Source: JBEKTY01 sp049515555
GTDB lineage: Bacteria > Planctomycetota > Planctomycetia > Pirellulales > Thermoguttaceae
Length of the DNA: 25,692 nucleotides
Direction: 5' to 3'
Assembly (NCBI GenBank): GCA_049515555.1
Contig: JBEKTY010000175.1
Coordinates: 1-25,692 of the forward strand
Part shown: one piece after another, positions 8,422 to 14,151 of the stretch
Layout of the letters: each line of letters begins with the position of its first letter
Numbering within the stretch: the first letter of the stretch is position 1
Notes under the pieces: model-generated
What the model saw: only the letters and a program-made list of their open reading frames with translations
What the model was told of the DNA's origin: nothing
The model's database searches: none
Translations under genes and position numbers: made by a program

Positions 8422-8451
8422 TTGACAAGCGGGTGGGCATTTGGCTAAACT
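8422..8451 (+). promoter_or_regulatory. Promoter of arsR2 and the second block
   Basis: TTGACA at 8422-8427 and TAAACT at 8446-8451, with an 18-base spacer, form a good sigma-70-type promoter 32 bases before the arsR2 ATG. The -10 box lies inside the palindrome at 8437-8460. Confidence 0.7.
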
Positions 8452-8460
8452 AACAAATGC
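8437..8460. promoter_or_regulatory. ArsR operator, site 2
   Basis: The palindrome GCATTTG-N10-CAAATGC has perfect 7-bp arms and covers the -10 of the arsR2 promoter. A copy with the same arm sequence and spacing, except for the last base, lies at 8844-8867, after arsR2. The pair suggests that ArsR2 controls both its own promoter and the start of the MtrA-like gene. Confidence 0.75.
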
Positions 8461-8482
8461 CTCTAGCCGATAAGAGACAACC

Positions 8483-8809
8483 ATGGATGCCAAGGCCCAA
8501 GCCAAGTACGAAGCCCGCGCCCGAATTATCAAGGCGATGGCGCACCCCACGCGGTTGTTCATCGTGGATGAACTGGCCCGCAACGGCGAGCGATGCGTCT
8601 GTAAACTGACCGAAATGGTGGGCGTGGACATGTCCACCGTGTCCCGCCACTTGGCGATACTCAAGGGGGCAGGAATCATCGAGGACGACAAACGCGGTGC
8701 GCAGGTCTACTACCGCCTGCGGGTCCGCTGTGTATTGGACTTCTTCGAGTGCGTCGAGTCGGTGATGAAGTGCAACGCGAAGGACCAGCAACGGCTGCTG
8801 GTATCGTAG
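8483..8809 (+). CDS. arsR: ArsR-family repressor 2
   Basis: A 108-residue winged-helix repressor, the usual compact ArsR length. Cys38 and Cys40 in GERCVCKLTEMVG form the CxC metal or metalloid site in alpha-3. The recognition helix is DMSTVSRHLAILKGAG and the wing is KRGAQVYYRL. Further cysteines at 83, 90 and 97 in the C-terminal helix could add ligands. It is only distantly similar to ArsR1, though their operators share CATTT-N12-AAATG. It sits at the head of the nine-gene block containing the MtrA-like, GcvH-like, OsmC-like, DGC, ArsF and ArsG genes and most likely represses it. Confidence 0.92.
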   Translation: MDAKAQAKYEARARIIKAMAHPTRLFIVDELARNGERCVCKLTEMVGVDMSTVSRHLAILKGAGIIEDDKRGAQVYYRLRVRCVLDFFECVESVMKCNAKDQQRLLVS

Positions 8810-8843
8810 TCGGGCAGGGTGCGGTTTGTTTTTTTTGGATGGC

Positions 8844-8867
8844 GCATTTGCTGAGTTTGCCAAATGA
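8844..8867. promoter_or_regulatory. ArsR operator, site 3, upstream of the MtrA-like gene
   Basis: GCATTTG-N10-CAAATGA repeats the arms and spacing of site 2 almost exactly and lies 26 bases before the MtrA-like start. A T-run (8827-8836) just upstream could contribute to weak termination after arsR2, but it lacks a clear hairpin. I could not identify a confident -35/-10 pair here. Confidence 0.65.
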
Positions 8868-8893
8868 CAATGCTTTGAAGCGGAAGAGTTCGC

Positions 8894-9622
8894 GTGCTTG
8901 AGATGAAGAAGGCGGCGCCGGCAAAAGGTTATCCTCCCGAAGAAGGATGTTATCTGCGCGGGAACGATTACTCGCCCGTTGCGGTAGTCGTGATTCTGCG
9001 TTGGGAACGCGAGAAGACGCCGCCCTCGATCGAACAACTGGTGCGGGTCGCCGTGGAGAGCGGTGCTGCCCTAGCGGGCACGCTGCAAACTGAAAACATT
9101 GGGCTGGAAAAGGTAGTCTGCAATCTCGTGGCCAACCCGAACATTCGCTTTCTCGTTGTCTGTGGACCGGAGACGCCGGGGCACTTGGTCGGCGATGCCA
9201 TCGTGGCGCTGGCAAGCAATGGAGTCGATGAGGGTAAACGGATTGTCGGCGCAAAAGCGCCCACTCCCCACCTCTTCAATGTTCCCTTGGAATTCATCGA
9301 GCGGTTTCGTCAGCAGGTGACGGTCATTGACCTTATCGACGAGGGTTCGCCGGAAGTGCTGCGTCAAGCCGTCCGGGCCTGTTATCAGGAAGAGCCTACG
9401 CCCTTCAGGAACCATGTCCTGAGCGATCCAGGGGCTTACCCCGCGCCGCCGCTGAGCGGCAAGATTACGTGGAAGGTGCGGAACCCCTCGACGGAGCCGA
9501 AGGATGAGGAGGCGCGCACGAGAGTAGAGAAGGCGCGGGAGTTGATGGAGCGAGTCAAGACATCGGTCGAACAGAGGAAACGCGGTGGGAGCCAGAGTTC
9601 CTGCGCTAACGCCGAGGAATAG
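8894..9622 (+). CDS. MtrA-like corrinoid-binding protein, soluble
   Basis: A 242-residue protein matching the cytoplasmic domain of tetrahydromethanopterin S-methyltransferase subunit A (MtrA). Diagnostic stretches are KGYPPEEGCYLRG, SPVAVVVIL, AGTLQTENIGLEKVV, NPNIRFLVVCG and ERFRQQVTVIDLID. His97 in VCGPETPGHLVG occupies the position of the MtrA histidine that ligates the cobalt of the corrinoid. The C-terminal membrane anchor of archaeal MtrA is absent, replaced by a charged tail from about residue 185. The GTG at 8894 is chosen because GGAAGAG lies 5 bases upstream; an ATG at 8903 is an alternative. In methanogens MtrA carries a methyl group; here no other Mtr subunit is present, and the ArsR operator and arsenic neighbours point to an arsenic-linked role, which is inference. 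Confidence 0.85.
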   Translation: MLEMKKAAPAKGYPPEEGCYLRGNDYSPVAVVVILRWEREKTPPSIEQLVRVAVESGAALAGTLQTENIGLEKVVCNLVANPNIRFLVVCGPETPGHLVGDAIVALASNGVDEGKRIVGAKAPTPHLFNVPLEFIERFRQQVTVIDLIDEGSPEVLRQAVRACYQEEPTPFRNHVLSDPGAYPAPPLSGKITWKVRNPSTEPKDEEARTRVEKARELMERVKTSVEQRKRGGSQSSCANAEE

Positions 9623-9658
9623 GGCTCATGCCGCGTGAATCGAGAGCGAGGAACCGAC

Positions 9659-10108
9659 ATGGCGGAGTACCTTGAAACGACGGTAGACAAGTTCATTTTC
9701 CGGGTTGCCAGTGACCGGCTTTACAGTCCCGAGGGCGTTTGGGTTCTCGCCGAAGGCAGCCGCGTGCGTGTCGGACTGAGCGACTACCTCCAGCAAGTCA
9801 ACGGCGACGCGGCATTCGTCCACGTAAAACCTGTCGGCACGAAGCTCGCGGTGGGGGACGAGCTTGCGGAACTTGAGACGATCAAGGCCAACGTAAGCCT
9901 CTTCGCTCCTCTCCGTGGGGCCATCGTTGAAGTCAACGCGGGCCTTGAGCTGAGCCCGGAGGTCGTCAACCAGGAGCCTTACGGCAAGGGATGGTTGGCA
10001 GTGATTGAAGCCACGGCCTGGGAGACAGACAGGGCAAAGCTCCTCGATCCGCAGGCGTATCTGTCTGCCATGCGGTCGCAAGCAGAAGAGGAGTCGCAGA
10101 CGCAATGA
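9659..10108 (+). CDS. gcvH: Orphan GcvH-like lipoyl carrier protein
   Basis: A 149-residue homologue of the glycine-cleavage H protein. The lipoyl domain motif GDELAELETIKANVSLFAP places the lipoyl-acceptor lysine at Lys76, followed by the typical PYGKGWLAVI segment. Residues about 121-149 are an extra charged tail. No GcvP, GcvT or GcvL gene is in the window, so this copy is probably not for glycine cleavage. Orphan H-like proteins are known lipoate carriers in other pathways, such as LbpA in sulfur oxidation. Reduced lipoyl groups bind trivalent arsenicals tightly, which makes the arsenic context suggestive. The ATG at 9659 is preferred over a GTG at 9635. The stop overlaps the next start (ATGA). 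Confidence 0.85.
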   Translation: MAEYLETTVDKFIFRVASDRLYSPEGVWVLAEGSRVRVGLSDYLQQVNGDAAFVHVKPVGTKLAVGDELAELETIKANVSLFAPLRGAIVEVNAGLELSPEVVNQEPYGKGWLAVIEATAWETDRAKLLDPQAYLSAMRSQAEEESQTQ

Positions 10109-10557
10109 GCAAGACGGCGACCTATCACACGACCGTCCGCTGGAAAGGCGAACATTGGGGCCATCTTGTAATGGGCAACGGTCCCCAGTACGAGTTCTCC
10201 GCTCCGCCAGAGGCCCAAGGCCACGCGGGCGTCTTCACGCCCGAAGACGCTTACGTGGCTGCTGCCAATACGTGCGTGATGATGATGTTCATCTGGGCCA
10301 CCGAGCGGTTCAAGCTGAAGCTGCTGTCCTACGAATGCCGCACGGAAGGCACGAAGCTCGTGGAGCTGGACCGCACCGAGATCTTCACCCGGCTGTGCTT
10401 CACGCCGAAGATCCGCGTGGCGGCCGAGGGCGAATCTGCGGCGGCGGTCGAGGCCCGCGTGCGACGCGCCCTGCAATTGGCCCAGAAGTACAGCCTCGTG
10501 GCCAACTCGGTCAAATCGGAGATCGTTGTCGAACCTGAAATCGTAATCGAGGAGTAA
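10105..10557 (+). CDS. OsmC-family protein lacking the second conserved cysteine
   Basis: A 150-residue OsmC/Ohr-fold protein. The N-terminal strands (TATYHTTVRWKGEHWGHL), the FTPEDAYVAAANTC helix with Cys57 and the terminal VANSVKSEIVVEPEI segment are typical of the family. In catalytic OsmC/Ohr peroxidases a second cysteine sits just before the last conserved segment; here that position reads KYSLVANS, with Ser130. Peroxidase activity by the usual two-cysteine mechanism is therefore unlikely, though Cys57 and Cys98 remain as possible thiol ligands. It overlaps the GcvH-like stop by 4 bases and is followed 5 bases later by the mini-thioredoxin, so it is firmly within the operon. Confidence 0.85.
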   Translation: MSKTATYHTTVRWKGEHWGHLVMGNGPQYEFSAPPEAQGHAGVFTPEDAYVAAANTCVMMMFIWATERFKLKLLSYECRTEGTKLVELDRTEIFTRLCFTPKIRVAAEGESAAAVEARVRRALQLAQKYSLVANSVKSEIVVEPEIVIEE

Positions 10558-10562
10558 CGCCC

Positions 10563-10808
10563 GTGATTATTCAAGTGCTTGGAACCGGTTGCACGCGGTG
10601 CAAGACCCTCTACGAGCTGGCCAACATGGCCGTCCAGGAGACGGGCGTCGAGGCGCTGGTGGAAAAGGTCGAGGACATCCAGCAGATCATGGCTTACAAC
10701 ATCATTACCACTCCCGGCCTGGTGATCGACGGCTACCTGAAGGTCGCCGGCCGGCTGCCCGGCTTGGAAGAGGTTAAGAAACTGATCCTGGCGGCGAAGG
10801 CCCCCTGA
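10563..10808 (+). CDS. Small thioredoxin-fold redox-active disulfide protein
   Basis: An 81-residue protein of the TM0996/MTH895 mini-thioredoxin family, starting at GTG. The first strand MIIQVLGTGC leads into the CTRC active site (Cys10, Cys13), and ITTPGLVIDG carries the cis-proline loop. It is probably a cytoplasmic disulfide donor or acceptor. Proteins of this family often sit beside ArsR regulators and permeases in anaerobes and arsenic clusters. It may reduce one of the neighbouring thiol proteins or feed the ArsF-like proteins downstream. It could correspond to the ArsE partner of ArsF, but I cannot confirm that from sequence alone. Confidence 0.88.
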   Translation: MIIQVLGTGCTRCKTLYELANMAVQETGVEALVEKVEDIQQIMAYNIITTPGLVIDGYLKVAGRLPGLEEVKKLILAAKAP

Positions 10809-10830
10809 GGACGGACAGGGCGCAGCGTTT

Positions 10831-11259
10831 ATGGGACACCGCAACAGCGAACAACAGGTGCTTGTCGTCCCGTGCAGCGGGATCGGCAAGGTGCATGGAC
10901 TGATCAGCCGCGAGGCGGTTTATCGGGTCACCGATATACTGATGCCGGGCCGGTCCAGCACGGTTTGCCTGGCGCTTCTGGTCAGCGGCGACCCGGGCAC
11001 GCGGGCCAAGGTACAGCAGCAGCCGTGCATCACCGTCGACGGCTGCCCCAAGCTGTGTGCCCGGAAGAACGTCGATCTGTCGGGAGGGAAGGTCGCCCTG
11101 GGCGTTCGCGTGTACGACACGCTCAAGCGGCATCATGGCGCCCAGCTCGGCTCGCCTACGGCGCTGAGTGCCGCGGGCTGGGTCGCGGCGGAGGAGATCG
11201 CGGCCGAGATCGCCCACACCGCGCAACAACTGCTGGCCGCCGGAAAACAGGAGTCGTGA
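10831..11259 (+). CDS. DGC-domain putative zinc-binding protein 1
   Basis: A 142-residue protein of the DGC family, named for the Asp-Gly-Cys motif seen here as Asp70-Gly71-Cys72 in ITVDGCPKLCARKN. Other conserved cysteines are Cys15 (VVPCSGIGKVHG), Cys46, Cys66 and Cys76, a set that could bind zinc or a metalloid. The family has no settled biochemical role. The gene lies 22 bases after the mini-thioredoxin and 2 bases before a second DGC gene, whose AGGAG ribosome binding site is within the end of this one. Tandem DGC genes in an arsenic operon suggest thiol-rich carriers or sensors, which is inference. Confidence 0.85.
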   Translation: MGHRNSEQQVLVVPCSGIGKVHGLISREAVYRVTDILMPGRSSTVCLALLVSGDPGTRAKVQQQPCITVDGCPKLCARKNVDLSGGKVALGVRVYDTLKRHHGAQLGSPTALSAAGWVAAEEIAAEIAHTAQQLLAAGKQES

Positions 11260-11261
11260 AC

Positions 11262-11957
11262 ATGACGGGCACCACGAAAGTCGGCATTATCGCCTGTAGC
11301 GGCGAAGAAATTCCCGCCGGCAGCCTCTCGCGACTGGCAGCCCGCCGCGTTCTGGAGCTTCTTCGCCCCCAATCGACGGTCACGCTCTGCCTGCCGCTGT
11401 TCCTGGCCGGCGAGGAGCAAGAGCGGCGCTTCGCCAGGCAGCACCCGACGATCACGGTGGACGGCTGCGACAAGCTCTGCGCCAAGCGGGGCACCGAAGA
11501 GCATAGCGGCCAGGTGGCGGCCTCGCTGGTCGTCACCGACATCCTTGGCCAACGGGTGCACAAGTGCCACCGTTCAGCCCGGGAGCTCGACAAGTCGGAC
11601 GAAGAGGCCGTATGGATTCTGGCGGAGCGGATCGCTGCCGAGGTGGACGCATTGTCTCAGACCGCTTCGGCCGAGCAGGCAGCGGATGCCCCCGCGGCCG
11701 CGTCGTGCGCCTGCGCTTGCGGCAGCCCGCCCCCGGAAGGCAACCTCGAACTCGACGGCAAGACGGCGACCGTCAACTGGCTGCCGTCGATCTTCGATCA
11801 GTTGTACAAGCAGAATCTGGAGCCCGGCCAGGGCTGTGCCGACCGGCTCTTGGAGACCGTCCGCATCTACCATGAGATTCCGGAGGGCGAAGAGCCGCTG
11901 TACCGCGATGCCCTGGCAGCCGCCTATCAGGAGTACTACGACCGCCGGGCAAAGTAG
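11262..11957 (+). CDS. DGC-domain protein 2 with Cys-rich linker and C-terminal domain
   Basis: A 231-residue fusion. Residues 1-130 repeat the DGC fold: Cys12 in IIACSGEE, Cys43, and Asp67-Gly68-Cys69 with Cys73 in TVDGCDKLCAKR. A linker of about 20 Ala/Asp-rich residues leads to SCACACGS (Cys149, Cys151, Cys153), an obvious metal-ligand cluster. The C-terminal domain (LDGKTATVNWLPSIFDQLY to EIPEGEEPLYRDALAAAY) is a small alpha/beta unit I do not recognise by name. The ATG at 11262 follows AGGAG; the frame is open much further upstream but that would overlap DGC gene 1. It ends 44 bases before the first ArsF-like gene. Confidence 0.83.
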   Translation: MTGTTKVGIIACSGEEIPAGSLSRLAARRVLELLRPQSTVTLCLPLFLAGEEQERRFARQHPTITVDGCDKLCAKRGTEEHSGQVAASLVVTDILGQRVHKCHRSARELDKSDEEAVWILAERIAAEVDALSQTASAEQAADAPAAASCACACGSPPPEGNLELDGKTATVNWLPSIFDQLYKQNLEPGQGCADRLLETVRIYHEIPEGEEPLYRDALAAAYQEYYDRRAK

Positions 11958-12001
11958 GCCGCGTGGCCGCGAACCAGGAAGTTTTCAAAAGGAGAACCAA
12001 G

Positions 12002-12679
12002 GTGGAATTGAAAAATGCGGTGGCCGTGTGCCTGATTTCGCTGTTCTCGGCAACGCTGGTGGTGCTGATCGCTCGCGCGCTCGACTCGCAGGCGGCCTCG
12101 CGGCTGGAGCCCCAATTGGCGAGCATCGTCGAAGAGTTGCAGGCGATACGCAAGCAAGGCGGGATGCCGGCCGCGCCGACGACGGCCGCCCGGAGCGAGA
12201 GCGTGGACGATGGTCTGATCGTCTACTACTTCCACGGCAACACCCGGTGCCCCACCTGCCAGTCCATCGAGTCGCAGGCCAAGGACAGCGTGCACACGGA
12301 CTTCGCGGCGCAGCTAACCAGCGGAGAGATCGTTTGGAAGGTCCTCAACTACGAGCAACCCGCCGTAAGCGCCTTGGCGAAGAAGTTCGAGATTCAGATG
12401 CCGGTCGTCGTGCTGGCGAAGATGCGGGGCGGCCGACTACAGGACTGGAAGCGATTGGACGAGGTCTGGGCACTGGTGGGCGACAAGCCGGGCTTCGCGG
12501 CCTATGTCCGCCGTGAAATCCAGCGCGTGCTTGGAACGACGAAGGATGCCGCCCGGGCGGCGTCGCTTCCGCAAGCTGAGCCGCCGCAGTCGGCGAGCGC
12601 CGCCCCCGTTCTCCCGGCGCCGGCGCCGGCCGATCTCCCTCTGCCCAAGCCCCACGCCGATCTTCCCCTTCCCAAGTGA
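12002..12679 (+). CDS. arsF: ArsF-family membrane-anchored thioredoxin-fold protein
   Basis: A 225-residue protein from a GTG preceded by AAGGAG; an upstream GTG at 11963 lacks such a site. Residues 5-24 form an N-terminal anchor, then a helical spacer to about 55. The thioredoxin-like domain (about 70-180) has YYFHGNTRCPTC with Cys83 and Cys86, and IQMPVVVLAK at the cis-proline position. This is the pattern of the ArsF family, described as the nitroreductase partner acting on nitroaromatic arsenicals in the Shewanella arsEFG system. The C-terminus is Pro/Ala-rich and ends in a tandem ADLPLPK repeat, probably an extracytoplasmic linker. A second ArsF-like gene follows 40 bases later and an ArsG-like permease after that. 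Confidence 0.75.
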   Translation: MELKNAVAVCLISLFSATLVVLIARALDSQAASRLEPQLASIVEELQAIRKQGGMPAAPTTAARSESVDDGLIVYYFHGNTRCPTCQSIESQAKDSVHTDFAAQLTSGEIVWKVLNYEQPAVSALAKKFEIQMPVVVLAKMRGGRLQDWKRLDEVWALVGDKPGFAAYVRREIQRVLGTTKDAARAASLPQAEPPQSASAAPVLPAPAPADLPLPKPHADLPLPK

Positions 12680-12719
12680 ACAACCTGTTTCCCGTCACTC
12701 TTGAAAGGAGTTGAATCCC

Positions 12720-13145
12720 ATGAAACGCACTGCCGCGATTGTCACGGCGCTGGTCGCCCTGCCGCTGCTGGGCGCGCTCGTCTCGGACTCGGCGGTTGCC
12801 GCCGACGCCCCGCGGGACCGTGTCGTGGTCATGTATTTCCACCGCACGCAACGCTGTCCAACCTGCCTGAAGATGGGCAGCTACTCGGAGGAGGCGGTTA
12901 AGGGCGGCTTCGCCACGGAGCTCGCCGAAGGCAAGGTCAGCTTCCACTACATCGACTTCCAGGACGAGAAGAACGCGGCGTTCACCAGGGCCTACGGCGT
13001 GGCTGGTCCCACGCTGATCGTGGCCAAAGCGTCGGGCGAGAAGGTGGCCGAATACAGGAACTTGACGGAGATCTGGACCAAGGTCCGCGATAAAGACGCC
13101 TTCCAGGAGTATGTCCGGACGAACGTCAAGTCGTACCTCAAGTAG
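12720..13145 (+). CDS. arsF: ArsF-family secreted thioredoxin-fold protein
   Basis: A 141-residue paralogue of the preceding protein. Residues 1-28 are a cleavable signal peptide (cleavage near AVA-AD) in place of an anchor. The redox motif is YFHRTQRCPTCLKM, with Cys46 and Cys49, and the rest of the thioredoxin-like fold (YGVAGPTLIVAK) ends at KSYLK with no Pro-rich tail. AAAGGAG lies 9 bases before the ATG at 12720. The pair of anchored and soluble ArsF-like proteins with the same CPTC motif suggests a relay outside the cytoplasmic membrane. Exact substrate unknown. Confidence 0.75.
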   Translation: MKRTAAIVTALVALPLLGALVSDSAVAADAPRDRVVVMYFHRTQRCPTCLKMGSYSEEAVKGGFATELAEGKVSFHYIDFQDEKNAAFTRAYGVAGPTLIVAKASGEKVAEYRNLTEIWTKVRDKDAFQEYVRTNVKSYLK

Positions 13146-13261
13146 CCCCGCGCCGAAGGACCGCTGCCGAAACTGCGCGCGGCTTCCTTCGTCACGCCGC
13201 GGGGGAGCAGTGCCCTTGGAGGCAGAGCCACGCCTTTGATCGTGGAACTATGAGGTGTGCC

Positions 13262-14005
13262 ATGACCGCTTATCTCGTGTATGCGGGGGCTGCCCTGTAC
13301 CTCGGCGTCCTCACGTCCATCAGCCCATGTCCGTTGGCGACCAACATCGCCGCGGTTTCCTACGTGGGCCGGAAGCTGGGGAATTCCCGCGCCGTTATCG
13401 GCGCCGGGGTTCTCTACACCCTGGGACGCTGCCTGCTGTACCTGGGCCTGGCCGTGCTGTTGGCCAGTACCGCGCTGTCCATTCCCGCCGTCTCCCTCTT
13501 CCTTCAGAAGTACATGCACCTGGTCCTGGGACCGGTCTTCCTGATCCTCGGCATGTTTCTCGTCGGCCTGATCACCACGAACCTTGGCGGAGCGACGATG
13601 TCCGAGAGCATGCAGCAGCGCGTAGACGCGATGGGCGTTTGGGGCGCACTGCTCTTGGGCGTCCTGTTCGCCGTGTCGTTCTGCCCCACGTCGGCAGCCT
13701 GGTTCTTCGGCCTCTTGGCGCTGATCATGGGCTCGGAGGCCGGTGCAATCACCGCGGCCTTGGCTAAGATCGGGATCAGCCTGCCGGAAGGCGCGTTGCC
13801 CGGCGGCACGATTGTTTTGCCGTTCATCTACGGCGTCGGCACCGCTCTGCCGGTGCTGCTGGTGGCTTTTGTCTTGGCCTACGGCGCCAAGTCGATCGGC
13901 AAGACCTACAAAATCCTGTCGCAGGTCGAGTGGTGGGCGAGGCAGACCACAGGTTGGGTGTTTGTGCTGGCGGGCGTCTATTGCTCGTTGAAATACGTAT
14001 TTTAG
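13262..14005 (+). CDS. arsG: ArsG-like permease of the DsbD/CcdA-type membrane family
   Basis: A 247-residue polytopic protein with about six hydrophobic segments. The paired motifs SISPCPLATNIA (Cys23) and FAVSFCPTSAAWFFG (Cys142), each in a membrane segment, are the hallmark of the LysE/DsbD/CcdA-related fold that includes ArsG. ArsG is reported as an efflux permease for trivalent aromatic arsenicals made by ArsE/ArsF, and the two upstream ArsF-like genes support that name. A role in passing electrons to the ArsF-like CPTC sites, as in CcdA, is an alternative that the cysteine pair would fit equally well. The ATG at 13262 is chosen for GAGGTG 4 bases upstream; an ATG at 13250 is possible. 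Confidence 0.78.
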   Translation: MTAYLVYAGAALYLGVLTSISPCPLATNIAAVSYVGRKLGNSRAVIGAGVLYTLGRCLLYLGLAVLLASTALSIPAVSLFLQKYMHLVLGPVFLILGMFLVGLITTNLGGATMSESMQQRVDAMGVWGALLLGVLFAVSFCPTSAAWFFGLLALIMGSEAGAITAALAKIGISLPEGALPGGTIVLPFIYGVGTALPVLLVAFVLAYGAKSIGKTYKILSQVEWWARQTTGWVFVLAGVYCSLKYVF

Positions 14006-14151
14006 GCCGTTTAATCAATAGGCGATCAAGGGCAATTTCTACGCGGAGTTCCGGCGAGTGCAGCGCAAGGCCCAAGCCCGACCACGAACACCCAGCAGTC
14101 AGAGGAATCCCACAAGAGTGATCCCGCCGCGTGAACAGGGCGGGGGCGAGA

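Noticed and set aside
8810..8893. Possible cobalamin riboswitch before the MtrA-like gene.
   Set aside because: The gap is only 84 bases, largely taken up by the ArsR operator, and lacks anything like the B12-box, so it is too short for that riboswitch.
10872..11261. In-frame upstream extension of the second DGC gene.
   Set aside because: It overlaps the first DGC gene in another frame and reads as low-complexity Arg/Gly/Ala. The ATG at 11262 has a good ribosome binding site.
14006..14151. Possible short coding remnant after arsG.
   Set aside because: A short open frame is present but matches nothing I recognise and has no start signal.
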